A DNA stretch of 64,000 nucleotides from the NCBI GenBank assembly GCA_022818135.1, contig JAFMSR010000015.1, positions 35,004,340-35,068,339 on the forward strand. The letters are read 5' to 3'. Under the pieces are notes generated by a model. It did no database searches. It was not told the origin of the DNA and saw only the letters and a list, made by a program, of their open reading frames with translations. This DNA is from Saxidomus purpurata. Lineage: Eukaryota > Mollusca > Bivalvia > Venerida > Veneridae. A program made the translations under genes and the position numbers. This document shows positions 14,455-27,800 of this stretch, piece by piece (the first letter of the stretch is position 1; each line of letters opens with the position of its first letter).

Positions 14455-14960
14455 TTTGCAAGTGTAAGGGTCACAGACAGCTGACTCAAGGTCAAGGTCA
14501 GAGTTGAGATCATTGGTTTTGGTGTCTGCTCGATATCCTGTAATCTCCTCATTGAATTTTATATGAAATTTGAGTCAAATGTTTGTCTCATCAAGATAAT
14601 GTACGACTACCATGTTCCGACCTTGCCGAATCAAGGTCAAGGTCACACTTAAAGGTCATTGGTTTTTCATGTTCACTCCATAGCTCTTATACCCATTGCA
14701 TGAATGTTATAGGTCAGAATGATGTTCAATCTCTGATGAAGATAATGATGATGAGAACTTGATTGTCTAGGCCACACTGGGTCAAGGACACACTTAGTCT
14801 CGAGGATCATTATAAGGTCATGAGACTACAATCATTGATCTCCTTTGAATGCTTTTTATGTGATGGTTATGTCTTTGACAATGTGCTGAACCCAATGTTC
14901 CAACTGAGCAGACTTAAGGTCAAGGCCGCTTTGAGGGTCAAAGGTCATCCTGTAGACATT
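14455..14960 (+). repeat. Array of diverged about 150-bp units containing GGTCAAGGTCA
   Basis: Four diverged units can be seen, each centred on a GGTCAAGG-type core (near 14480, 14632, 14780 and 14918), followed by a variant of AGGTCAT. The last holds GGGTCAAAGGTCA, a direct repeat of AGGTCA-type half-sites with one-base spacing. A related copy lies near 63760. The open frame 14763-15032 is a by-product. Confidence 0.55.
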
Positions 14961-17900
14961 CCTTCGCTCTATGGAGGAAGTCATCTGCCTTTCAGACTGT
15001 CTTGTTTGTTAGTTTTTTTTCTGGTTGAATGACGCTATAAATTTATGAAAAATCATAGACAGTACTGTACATGATCATTCCTAAATTGAAGCTCACAGAA
15101 AAACGTTTAAAAAAGCTTAATTGATATTCACTGTCATGTTTCTTGATCAGTGGTTAACAAAGGCAAAAAACTTGCTTGGAGCATTGTGTATTAGATAATG
15201 AAAACCTCCCAACCCTGGACTTGAGAGGCGACTGTTCAGTAATTAACATATAAATAGTGCACTCTGTGGCATCAGCCATTAATAAAACATCTTAAAACCA
15301 GCGTTTCCTGTTGTCTATTTGTACTCATGAAAAATTTGGAAACTATTCAAACATAACAGAGTTTTATGAAATAGGTTGATTGGAGCCTCTTCCTTGGCTA
15401 TACCTTGGATATATCCTGGAAATATTCACATGAATTTTAAGGATTGTAGTTTTAAACAGTGGTGCTTCGGGATGTTCCTGCATATTAAATTACTGAATAG
15501 TTAATAAAAGAGATGATTGTAGGAATTTAGTTTTTTTAACTTTCTTGGAATGTTTAAAATGTTGCATATCGGATTAGAAAGCATAATTATGAAAGCATTT
15601 TGTATCATAAGGATTAATGCAAGTTGCACGTGAAAGAAGTTATAATGTTTGAAAGTATAGTACATGTTCATGTTTGCATCATTTTGCTGTGTTTCTTATT
15701 TCAGATGTTTGTGTTATTAAGTGAAGTCAATGTATAAATTGTAGAACTGCTCAATAGAAATTCATTAACAGTTCTAATTTTATGATTTGGCCGTTTTTGA
15801 GAATTTAAGGAACTGATCAGACCAGTGCATGGTATCCCCTAATACAGTGGCTGCTGGGAAATGAACTGTAGGCTGGTAATGCAGACTAAAAACTCCCCAC
15901 TGTATTAAATGCAAAAAAAAACCTATCTAAATTTAATGCTAAAATCTAAATTTTTAAAATTCCTGACAGAAGAGATAGCAATATTTTCTAAGTGCTTAAG
16001 AACATCTCGCCCTCGGGCATAAAAGATTTTATTGTTCAAGTTATGTGTGAAGTATATTGCAAAATAAATAAAATCCCCGATAGCTTTAACTATAAAACTG
16101 CATACTGTATAGATGACAGATGCTACATTTCCTGTTTGTAAGCTACTGTTTTACTTGTATGGTATTAATTAGTGGAATACGAAAAAAATCTCTGGCTGGC
16201 TTTTTTTCTAATTACAAGGGATCTTAACAATAGGAAGTAGAGGCTTGTTTTTGATCCTTGTGTGGAATTTCCGGAGGATTCGGGTACACCGCTGATGGTT
16301 CTAATTAACTGTACAATTCCATCTAGCTTTGTTGAATTAATATGCTCCAAAGTATTTACATACATACCAAGTGTCTTTGGCCTCTTTGATAGTTTGGAAT
16401 ATTATAGAAATGATGTCTCGGATACACTTGCATATTGTGCAGAATTTAAAGAAAACCTTGTTTGATATACATGCTGCTGGATAAGCTAGTTAGATATTCA
16501 GTGCTTTTTCAATAACTCTGTATTAATTGGCATAGTAATTTTCACTCCAAGTCCTGCAGGAATTGAACTGTACAGGCAGTTTTTGCATTTAATCAGAAGA
16601 TTGGAAATTGCTTGTATATTTTTGAAAGTAAAGGAAATTGCAGGTTTAGACAAATTACTTCTTCCTGCTTCACCATGTTTCTCTTTATTGAAGCACTAGC
16701 TTCTAAACATAATGTTTCAGCACCTGGTAGGGATGTATATATAAATTTAAGAAATATAAATAGTAACATTATGAGCTGTTCAAAGTAATGCATGCATAGG
16801 ATTCAAATTTAGTCAGTTTTCACAGTGCAGTTTTTGCAGATTTATGGTATAAAATTCATTAAATTCTTCAGGAGTTTTTAATTTCTCAAATCGTCAAATA
16901 GTAGTATTTAAAAATAATGATATATAAACTTGCCAGAATTGAACTGGAGCAAAAATAATGATCGTGCAATGAAAGTTCTTAATTGATAACTTTATGTCAA
17001 ACAAAAAAGCTAACATACTATTATTTTATACCTTCAGTGCTGGTTTATATTAATGAATTCTAATTAGATACGAAGGCCCCAAACCATATTGTAGGCTACA
17101 CAGATTTTCCATTCATATTTATGTTAATTAGCTAGGTGGATCATGTATACTATCCTACCTGAAGCCTTCCTCTTCATTCATTAAATAGTAAAAAGTAAAA
17201 ACTGGGAGTGTTCAAGCCAGCCGTTCATATTCCCTCAAGGAAGGAAGCTGTCTGCACATGCTCTCGATATCTTTATAAAATCTAGATGATGATGATGATA
17301 ATTACCTGATTATAGATTCTGGCAAAGTTTTAGCCCTGACCTCAATCATATATTCATTCATTAATAAAACACTAGAGCCAGGAATTTTGTTGAAGTATGC
17401 TAAGATGAAGTATTTTGCCAAGTTTTACTGGGTTTAGCTGCCAGAAATGAGCAATGGCTGGATTTAATGAATGTATTTAAAAAGTTTGTAAAATACCAGC
17501 GGAAAGTTTTCTTGTTGAAATTGGATTGAATTGTAAAATCACTTAGGATTTAAACAATACTAAAATGTAAGGAAAGATTCAAGGAATGTTTAATAGATAT
17601 GGATACTTTCTTTGGAAATCCAGTCAACATTAATTTTGGATAAATATATAATAATTCTGTGTATTTAAGGATTTAAATTTATTATGCTGTTTTATATGGA
17701 ATTAGGATTTTAATGCTTTTGGTAAACTTGAGAAAAATGAAAATGTTTTGGCGGGGAAAGAAATTAATTTGTTAGCCATTTTAGGAGACTGTTAATTCAT
17801 TATTACGTGTGTGTTTTAGCAACCTAGGATTATTGATCAGTAGCCTTTAACTAGTAGACTGAAATATCACGAGGGAAAATGTCACAGAAAAACTATCAGC

Positions 17901-18300
17901 TTACGAAGACCATGTGCCTATTTAATATTATACGTCCCTCGAGGCCGGAATAATTGAGTTTGCAGAGGATTTTTGTATCAAACAGTGGAAATGTGTATGG
18001 GAATTTACAGAATTGTGCCTGCAAATTACTGAATTAGGGCAAAATTGCAAGCCTAGGCTTGTTTATGAGAAGAATTGTAACATAATTGGCTGCTTTGCCT
18101 AGAAATTTGCGGTAAATTGAAATGTTATTGAAAACAGTGGCTTAGCAAATAATGAACTTTGAGGAAATTGAAGATACTATTTTAAGAATCTTTGCCGAAC
18201 TGGAAATATTTTAGGCAGTGGAAAGTTGGGAAAACTGTTCATATCTTTGTGTTGAGAAATATGTTATTTTTCTGGATTTGAATATTTTTTGGATTTGAAA

Positions 18301-18802
18301 ATGGAGAAAAGTAGTGAAAATAAAGAAAAACGTAAAGTGTCTGTCGGCAGAAGTCTTACCATGAGATTTTCAAATTACCGAAATCGAGGAAAAGCGGTCG
18401 ATAAGTGTGGAAGACTGACAGGAAATATGACAAATTTAGGAAAACCACTGACTACCTCTGTCTCCATGGGTGACATGGATAGAATGCAGGAGTTATGTGA
18501 CCATCGAACTGCATGTAGTTGTGATTTAGGTCGTAAGGATGTTGGTAGAAATAATTTGTCACAAACAAGAGGAAAATCGGCTGAAAAATTAACTTGCACT
18601 CAGTGTGAAAATGAGAGATTAAAATGCTCAGGAGTTGTAAGACTTGATACTATGATTGTTAGGCCAGTGCATAATGTGTCGGGAACCTCAGGGTTTGGTA
18701 GGTCCCTAGCCCCTCAGGGACCTCCACCTAGCAAGCCCTTTCATAGAAACGATGAAGGGGCATTGGCAAAAAGTTGGGATAAGATTTATGCTTCTAGAAA
18801 AG
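18301..18802 (+). CDS. Exon 1: basic, Cys-containing N-terminal region
   Basis: It encodes residues 1-167 plus one base. The ATG has A at -3 and G at +4. The text is rich in Lys, Arg, Ser and Asn. It has a C-x-H-x3-C-x-C group (66-74) and a C-x2-C-x6-C group (99-109) that could bind metal but match no domain I know, plus a proline patch ([10 protein letters not shown], 137-146). There is no Gly2, so no Src-type myristoylation. The donor AAAAG/GTTGGT leaves phase 1, which fits exon 2 exactly. Membership rests on phase and spacing, not homology. The 1.8-kb intron that follows holds nothing I recognise. Confidence 0.7.
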
Positions 18803-21800
18803 GTTGGTTTCTATACATGCTTGCTTGTAATTAAAGGTTACGTATATGTATACATTAGTAAATTAATTCATTAATTTTTTTGTGAAGGTTGCATGGCATT
18901 TGTGGTGGGATACAAATTTTAACTACTGTCATGAAACCATCAAGGATGTTAATAAGCATGTGAATTAAGTTTGGCAATTGGGACTTTGTTGTTACACCAA
19001 GAAATAGCAGAGTTATCACCCTTGACTAATAGTTGAAGAAATGGGCATTATCAGCTTTCATCTTGTGTCATATAGTATTACTCAAATAGCTTTATGCTGG
19101 AGCCTAGAATTATTTCAATAAATGTTATCGACAAGAAGTATCTGTTGTGTCTGTGATATATCTGCGATTTATTCTTAAAGACAGAAGTTCTGGCCCCTGA
19201 TTTGGCAAATAAAAATTACTTTTCATCTGGGAAATTTGCATGACACATTATACCCTCTAAATATTTAAGGTGCATTTGTGATATAATTCAGCATGTTAAG
19301 ATGCACTTGGTCATGCAACTAACCAGAGCAGAGTAATGGCGCCTGAGTAAGGTATATATTTCTGTGTTTTGGTTTCTTTTGTTACAAGAGCAGAATGTAT
19401 TTCAGTGTTTGATGTAGTTTTACTTACTTGTGAAACCAATTTTGAAGTGCATTAAAATTGATAGTGATTTCTCCATTGGTGCTCTCTCATAATGTATTCA
19501 GGAGGGCAACAATCAATAGTGGTAGGGCAATCGATAGTCGTTTTTTTCCCATTATTAATTTACCTGCTGCATGGCTCTCGTCTTTTGTTGTTTTTTTTAA
19601 TGCAAGTGGACAGAGGGATGAAGTCTGGCCTACAAATTTAGGAGGTTTATTTTATCAATGGCCATTATTCTTTTGAGGAAGTTAGTAAAGATATATTTTA
19701 CAGTGAATTAATTAATTTCATAATATTTTCTAACAATTACTTTGCTTAATTACCTCAAAAACTGTTATAATACAAGAAATTCATCAGATGGGACAAATTT
19801 TTGGATTATTTGATATAACTGCATATTCACTTTTCTGAATATCATCTAAGAATGCAATTTCGTTAATGCTTAACCATTAGTCTGGTACCAGATATAAATG
19901 GTGTAAATTCTTGGAAGATTGGGAATTTGTGATATCAAAAATATTTCTTGATATGTAACAAATTAGAAATTAGAATATATATATAAATTTTAACAAGTGA
20001 AACAGGTAAAATTTAGATTTTAAGCAAAATTTCTCAATGAAGTAATGAAGAAAAAACGGAAAAGTGTAGTGAAACGCAATCTTGGCATCTGATATTTGTA
20101 GACTTACCTCTGCTACTGCCCCAGATTGTTGGTATCACAGATACTGGATCTTTTTATCCAACAGCAAGAGCATAGGTAGAGCTTATATATTAAACCACTT
20201 GTTAGAGAGTGTCTGGTTCTAATTTTCTAAACATTTTGTATCATGTATATAAACTCTAAAGTCTGGCTGGAAAACACATGTGAGTATATAGTCTATTCAG
20301 GTATAAGGAGGAATTGTGCAAAAAAAAAGAGCTAGGTTTTTTTTGATCTGTGGTTTTGGCAGTTAAGTTTGTGTGGAGATGTTGTAAAATTATGGATTAA
20401 CAGGCAAAGTAAAACAAACAGATCAGTTGTGGAAGATGGCATTTTTTTTATAGAAATTGAAAGAAAAAACTTTTTATAGCTGAAAAGGTATTACCGCAAA
20501 ATTGGATTGTTGCCCTATTTATGCAGATATATGATGGTGGGGGAGGATGTTCTTTTAAAAGTGGAGTGTAATGCTTTACAATGATTGTTTTTCTATTTTC
20601 AGAATGGCTAAACATGGCAAAGTCCCATACCGGTAGGTCAAGTCTGAAGGAAAAGCTACAAGAAGAGTTCTTGTCGTGTAAGATCTGCCTGGAACCGTAT
20701 CAACGTCCAAAAGCTCTACCCTGCCTTCATAGTTTCTGTAAACACTGTCTGCAGGATTATGTAAGACGACATACGGGGCAGCGCCCCGGGTACTTTCCGT
20801 GCCCAATGTGTCGGAAGGACATACGTGTCCCCGACGGAGGGATTGAACAGTTCCAGGACAATTTCTTCTTGTTGAGTCTGTCAGATACACTAGAGGAAGA
20901 CGATGATGTGGCGGTATGGCAGGATCCGTACCAGCAACATATGTCGCCACCTAGAAGTCTCGCCCCGCCAACACCTCTAGAACAAAAACTGAGACAATAT
21001 GAGTATGTTTCTTAATTTAACACTTTTCTTTAAATTCTAACATTGTATTTATAATGCTTTTAAGTCATTAGTGTTAGGCTATGCCCTTTTCTTTCATTCA
21101 GTCATATAGTGCAGATCTGTCATTGTGTAAAGACATACATTATATTAATTTTGTTTATGACAATGTTTTAAAATGTAAAAGTGCATGATATTTGCAGTTG
21201 CACTTTCATTTTGTTAGCATATTTAATTTAATGTAAATAAGTTGTGTATGAAACTTAGGTAAAAGAAATATGTTTAGCTAGGCTTATTTTTTTTGTAGCT
21301 AGCAGATGTGTAAATTTAATATTTTTACCTTTGTTTTTAGCTGGTATTTTGGCAAAGTTAGTCGCAATGCCTCGGAAGAGTGGTTGTTGTCTATTGGTTA
21401 CCCAAAGGGATCATTCCTATTGCGGCAAGGCGAGGCATCACCAGGTAACACTAATATCAAGTTATCTTCCTTTAAATAAAGGTCTTTCTTTTGAAGAAAA
21501 GATGTTAATATTAAGTATAACCTTACAGCTTCATATTAAAAGGGGAAACAGTGTTGCCATGTACGTATTCTTGTATTAACAGTGGATGGTTCTCGTCCAA
21601 CATTAATTGAAAGCTTCACTACCAAGAGGAAATATGAATGTCACAGACCTTGTAAAGTTACAGACCTTGTTTAGAGAAAAGTGCTGTTCTGCATCTTGTT
21701 AGAACTCCAGCAACATTGTTTTTTGTCCAAAGGATTTAACCAATTTTGAACAAAAGTTGTTGATTGTAATTTGTATTAAATTGGAGGGGTTTTGCTGTAG

Positions 21801-24800
21801 TACATCAGAAACTTCATGGAAGGTGTTGTCTGTTACTTAAATGAGCAATGCATGATCATCTTGTACATGTATGTTTATTTGAACAAATCTTAGGAATTTA
21901 TTTTGGTATTAAATGTTTGTACAGTAATACAACATGTATTTCAGATACTCTTACACTGTCTGTAAGGGACCTGGACGAGCTACAGGGCCACATAGTAAAA
22001 CATTACAAGATCCACACCCAGAGGCTGGGCAGCCCTGTTGTAGAGTATTACTTCATTACACCAAAGCGGAGATTCCGATGTTTGAACGAACTTGTCAAAC
22101 ATTATTCAGGTGAGTGTCTGTAGCTACTATACCTGTCTTTACAGTGTTGTATTCTGACCAAGTTTAGTTCAAACTTATTTCTTCTACATCTGTGACTGTT
22201 TTCTTGAGTTCTGACAAATACTCTCGTTGAAAAAATAGAATTTGGAGGCAACAGTCAAATGGCGCTGCTGGGATTCATACCCATGACCTCAAGGTTAGGA
22301 GTCCAATGCTCTATCCGTACAGCATGGTTTCTCGAATACAGGCATAGTCAAGAGGTTATTTCACGTAAATTTTTGAAAATTTTGTCTATCACACATTTGA
22401 TGGCAATACGTTAAACTGTAAGCTGTTACAAACCAGCCTCATAATCATGTACCAACTTGCTCATACCTTATCAAAAATAAAGATGTAACTGTTTATAGAT
22501 AAATATTTAATAGGATTTAGTTCTTCCTTATGTTCACAATTAGTAAAAAATGTATTGCAAAACCTAAGGGTTCATGAATATTCACTCTTTAATCAACTGT
22601 TGAACTCAATGAAACTTTACTGCTTACCTCCTTGAATCTTTAACATGGCATGTAAGTCAAATTGCAAACTTGAAAAGTTTTTATCTTAACTTAATTTTTA
22701 TGATAAGTACCTGTCAGTCAGTTAAGATTTGACTTGTCAAAGATGGTTTAACATGGCACATTTAAGCCCAAAGAAGTTTTCCAAAAATCTTTTAACAACA
22801 GTAAGAAAGAAAAACTGTAAAAAAGAAAAATGAAGAATAAGTGCATGGCACTGCGGTATACAGAAAATTGCTAAAATTTAGTGACTGTGGACATATAAAT
22901 CTGAATAATTAATGTTTCGACATTTTCCACCATTTAAGTATTTTTATAATTTCAAGAAAATTGACGCAATTATATTTAATTCTTTCACAGATAGAAGTTT
23001 CGTAATTATAGTCATCATAGAGCAAATTCATTTCCATTCATAAAAGTGACAGCTAGATTGTGAAAAATACCTCATTGCATTATTGAAAACTCAAGAAGCT
23101 AGGAAAGTCAAAGGTCCCCTTTTGAAGTACAAAACGTATGAGCTGTTTTTCTAGCTTTAAATTGGCAACCAACATTAGGGATGGGGCCACAAATATTTGA
23201 GCCTGTGTGGAAAATAAGCTAAACAGATTGATTTAAAATCATTCTGGGGGAAAAGTGCAGGATTTTGTAATGTAAATTAAGCTGTTACGGGCCTTTCCGG
23301 ATAAAATACACAAAGTCTGATGAGGAAGGTGTGCTTTTAGCACTGTGTAACCTTGGACAGTTACTATATATAGACTGAAGGTCTGGTGCACATAAACATG
23401 AACAATGATGGAAAACAGAAGCACTGTTTGCTCTCAGTATTTGCTTGTACAATTTAAATGTGTCTGGTTTAACTTCCAGACCTTTCGATAATTTGATAAC
23501 CCATTTCTTCTGACATAATGCAACATTACCTCCTGTAAAAATATTTTATCCATGGTGGAATGGATAATGTTTTGACATTGCTCATTAGCTGGTCTGTCTG
23601 TCTCGGACATTACCAGGACATTAGATGTATAAAATCTAATTTATATTTGTTTCCAAGTATATACTGTAGTTGTAAAGTCCATTTAGCCAAATGCTGTTTG
23701 TTAGCCTTTTAGCAGCTTCTGACCTATACCCTTTTAACTAATAAAAAATTCCATCAGTGAAAATCTCGGGGAAATGGTTGTCTGGTGTTCAATGATGTAG
23801 TATTGTCATTGGAAGTACCAACATAATCATATTTGATGTTCATTTTCTTGGGTTTGTCAATATCTTATATCTTATCCCTGACTTTTGCCCAACATAAAAA
23901 CCAGTCACCTTTGAGAAGAAAAAAAAAACAAGTAATTTCAGTCACTGGTGCAATAATATAAAAATGAATTGATTGATGTGTGTGATTAGTCCTAGGAAGC
24001 ACCAAATGTTGCCTGACCGAGGATTGAACCTTGGTACTTTGGAAATGAAAGTAAATGATATATCACTAGACCAAGGTGACTTACCTCTTGTGTTTGGTTC
24101 TATAAGGTTCTTCTACTATATTTTACTATGTCTTAACCCCTTCTTAACCTCTCTTGTTCATTTATGCATCACTAGTTTTGTACTGGACAGAAGATTTTAT
24201 GAAATAAATTATTTCAAAATCCTTACTAGTGTCAGCAAATTTAGCTCTGTGTGTCAAAATTAGAAAAAACTAGGATTATTTATTGCCATTTCTGTAAAAG
24301 TTTACTCTCCCTGCTCAAGGTATTTGTCCGACAATAAATGTTTTCCTGTATTCATGTGTAAATTGTATGCAATTATGTTCCCAATTTTGTGCCAAAATTG
24401 CCCATGATTATCTCCAGATTAGAGTACTTGAACTGGTTTTTCACTTCCTGCCATTTTAGCCCGCCTTTTGAAGAATTTTGCTTTTTTGACATTTAAACAT
24501 TTTATTGTATAACAGAATGTTTGTGACCTTCAAAACTGTTTGAAATAACAGCTTTATAAGAGTGGGAGGGGAGGAAAATGATGCTGTTAGGTTTTGTTAC
24601 ATAGGATGTTTATGAGATGAAAAAGAGGTCTATCTTCTATATGCTTATTAGTCCTGTACTTTTATGCTTAATGTGTGACCAATAGAACATTTTATTGTGT
24701 GTTAGCTTCTGGCCTTTGTGTGAGACAGAAGGGGCCGCTCCAAGCAAACACCTATACCCTACTATGATGGACATGTCCATTGTTCCATTTGGTTGGTCTT

Positions 24801-27800
24801 TAGCATTCATTGTTCAAAGGGGGGTTGTGACACAAACTTCAAAGTTAACTGTGCAGATCATGATCAGAGTGTGTGCATGTGAAGGTTGATCATGATCTGC
24901 ACTAGTTGCAGTAGCAGAAACACTTAGTACCAGCAGGGTCAGAGTTCAAATACACCAGCATTATTGTGTGTATGTAAGACTAGGTTATAACAGTATATAA
25001 TGCCTGTGACAGGAGGCTTCTTATTCCAGGGGACATCATTCACAGGTTTAACAGACCTGTTAGTACAGTGATGTATTACATATATTTTGTTGTATATAAC
25101 AATCTGCTTCACTTTTGATATAATAGTCATAAGCATTTTTTACCTTTCTTTCATTTCAGAATCTGCAGATGGGTTGTGTTGTAAACTGACCCAGGTGTGT
25201 GGGAAACCCCGATCCTTGCTTTGGGCATCGGAAAGGGGCAAGAGTGATGATTTTACAACGTTGCGGGAAAGTATCCAACTTACGAAACGCATAGGCAGCG
25301 GACAGTTTGCCGACGTATGGTCAGGTAATAGCAGAATTGAGACTTCACTACCAAGTGTTTCTTGCCAAGTGCAGTCAAACTGTGTTTCAAAAGTGGATTT
25401 ATATGTTTTAGAATACACAAATTGTCTTGCAGTGTCCTGATTTGTAATTTTCATGTTGTTTTTTTCCAACAGAAAAAGAAATGCATACCACAGGATAATG
25501 ATATTTTAAAAGTTTGATTTCTTGAATTATGTTAAATAAAAAAAAGCTTTATTTATAAATTTATGTAGAGGTGTTGTTGTACAATTAATGGGTGGATGCA
25601 ATGTATTACAGAGAGCCCCTATATTGATTTATTGTTGTAAAATGAGGCATTTTTCGCCATAGCTTCTTCTATGAAATTTTGTTTATTTATTATTTTACGT
25701 TTATTGAACACATAATCTATGTTTCGAGAATATAAACTGCCTAGATGTAGGGAGTGCCTCTTTAATGCTTTCATATTGATGGTCAACTCAAAATGTTCAA
25801 CATTATTTTATTTTCCTTTATTGTTATTATGAGAGAGAAAATTGTTTCCGCAGGTAAATGGCACCAGCGGGATGTAGCGGTGAAAATTCAGCGTCCAGAT
25901 ACTGTAAAAATGGCAGCTTTTCTTGATGAAGCACAGATATTAAAAACTTTAGATCACCCGAACATTTTAAAGTTACTAGCAGTGTGTAGTGAAAAAGAAC
26001 CTGTTTATCTAGTCACAGAGTATTTGACAAATGGACGATTGTCTCTGTATCTAAGAGAAGGTAAAGGGAGTGAACTCAAGCTGACGCAATTAACATGGAT
26101 CTGCGCACAGGTACGTCTTGAACATGAAATTCCTCTCCAGATGGTTGTGATATTTGTGTAGATATTGTTCTTCCAATTTCTTCAGGCTTGACCAGGGAGT
26201 GGATGTGAATTCTGGACATAGATGATATTATTTTGTTTACCAAATTTTTGTTTATGTTTCAAAGCAGTACAAGTTTTTACAGGAACTCCATGGGTATTGC
26301 TTTATCAGTCCTGGGCCACAAGTTAAGGATGCATTAAAGTGTTTAGTGATCACCCTTTTTTTATCTGTCTGTCCTTCATACATTTTCATTCTTAACATTG
26401 GTCAATGGTAATCTCAATTAATTAAGGAGGTCATGGGGGGAAAAAAGACAATGCTTAGTAACTTTGTTGCGACTTCTGTATAATGAAGCTCTATCAGAAA
26501 GTTCTTGTTTGAGATGGAAACTGGATCACCAGGTCAAGGTAGAAAATGCATTGCAGACTTATGGATAGTCACTTTCTTTTCTTTAAATAAAGACAGTTTG
26601 AGGGTTGACAGCAAAGTTGTGTTAAGTCCTTCTTTATTTCATATAAGTTACTGCAATTTTGCGGTCAACCCTCGAACTGTTGTACTGTCTTGCTTGATGT
26701 TGAGGTGAGAGATAAAAGTGCAAAATCTGCCCTATATGTTTGAAGTAGGTTGTTAAGGGACCAGTCTATGCTATAAATACATAAAACACAATTTCTTTCC
26801 CTTAGTTTTGTGCAGGAATTTAATGCATAACAGTGTAGCTACAGATTTTACTATGTAGTTATTACATGGAAAACCTTTTGCCCAAAGACTATTTGAAATA
26901 GTTAAATGCAGATGAATTGAAGTTTTATCATAAAAATTATGTTAGACCTAAGTTTTATCATAAGTATGTTGGACCTGCAATGAAACCATATTTCAAACAT
27001 TTCAGCTTGCAGACGCCCTGTCCTACATGGAGAAGGAAAAGTTTATACATCGGAATTTAGGAGCGAGGAATATTTTAGTTGGTGAACAAAACAAAGTAAA
27101 GATTGCAGGGTTTGGTATGACCAAATGTGCCGACGATCCAGATTTCAATTTTAGAAGAGGTATGTTCTATACTGTATAGATACTTGTGACATGTGACTCT
27201 ATGAGCAAAGATGGGAGGGGGGAACTGTCCGTCTGTCTATTGTCCAGACTCCAGAGAAGTTCTGGAGCTTAATGTAATGATAGGAAGTGTGGAATGCAAA
27301 AAAAAACATAACTTGGCTACATTTTCCTGATTACAGCATATTAAATGAAGAATTATTGAAGTAAAACCATTTCAAACTGCTTAAAAACGTACAGGGCTTT
27401 GATGGGGTGTATAACTGTTACTTTGCAGGTCTTAAACGGTTTACACCACTTCATAGTAGTATGACATTGAGGGATAGTGGAAAACAAGTACATGTTTTAA
27501 TAAACCTCGCATCTCTGCACTATGCTTTAACTGTACAGGTTTCATTCAAAGTCTCTCAGTTTTTATGCCCCCCACAAAGTGGGGTGCATATAGCGTTGCA
27601 CTTGTCCGTCCGTCCGTCAGTCCGTCCGTACGTCCCGAAATCTTGTGAACGCAACTCCTCTTAAACCGGATGGCAGATTTTGCTTAAACTTCCAGGGATG
27701 AACAACCTTAATGTAGATGGTAGTAAAGGAAGGAATTTTCGGGCACCAAATTTAACAGATTATGGCCCTTTGTTGATTTTTTTACTATATATCTTGTGAA

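Larger units (their letters stand above)
1..18300. other. Noncoding stretch upstream of the RING-SH2-pseudokinase gene
   Basis: I see no exon in this stretch that I can tie to a protein family on either strand. The open frames are short, lie in AT-rich DNA or in repeats, and resemble nothing I recognise. It may contain an untranslated first exon or the promoter of the gene that starts at 18301, but nothing in the sequence places one. The repeats I can support inside it are listed separately. Confidence 0.6.

Noticed and set aside
14763..15032. 89-codon open frame on the + strand
   Set aside because: It runs through the GGTCAAGGTCA repeat array.
22261..22333. Possible functional tRNA-Arg gene
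   Set aside because: The anticodon and acceptor stems do not pair well enough; kept only as a tRNA-derived relic.
25140..25469. 109-codon open frame antisense to the kinase glycine-loop exon
   Set aside because: Shadow of the real exon on the opposite strand.
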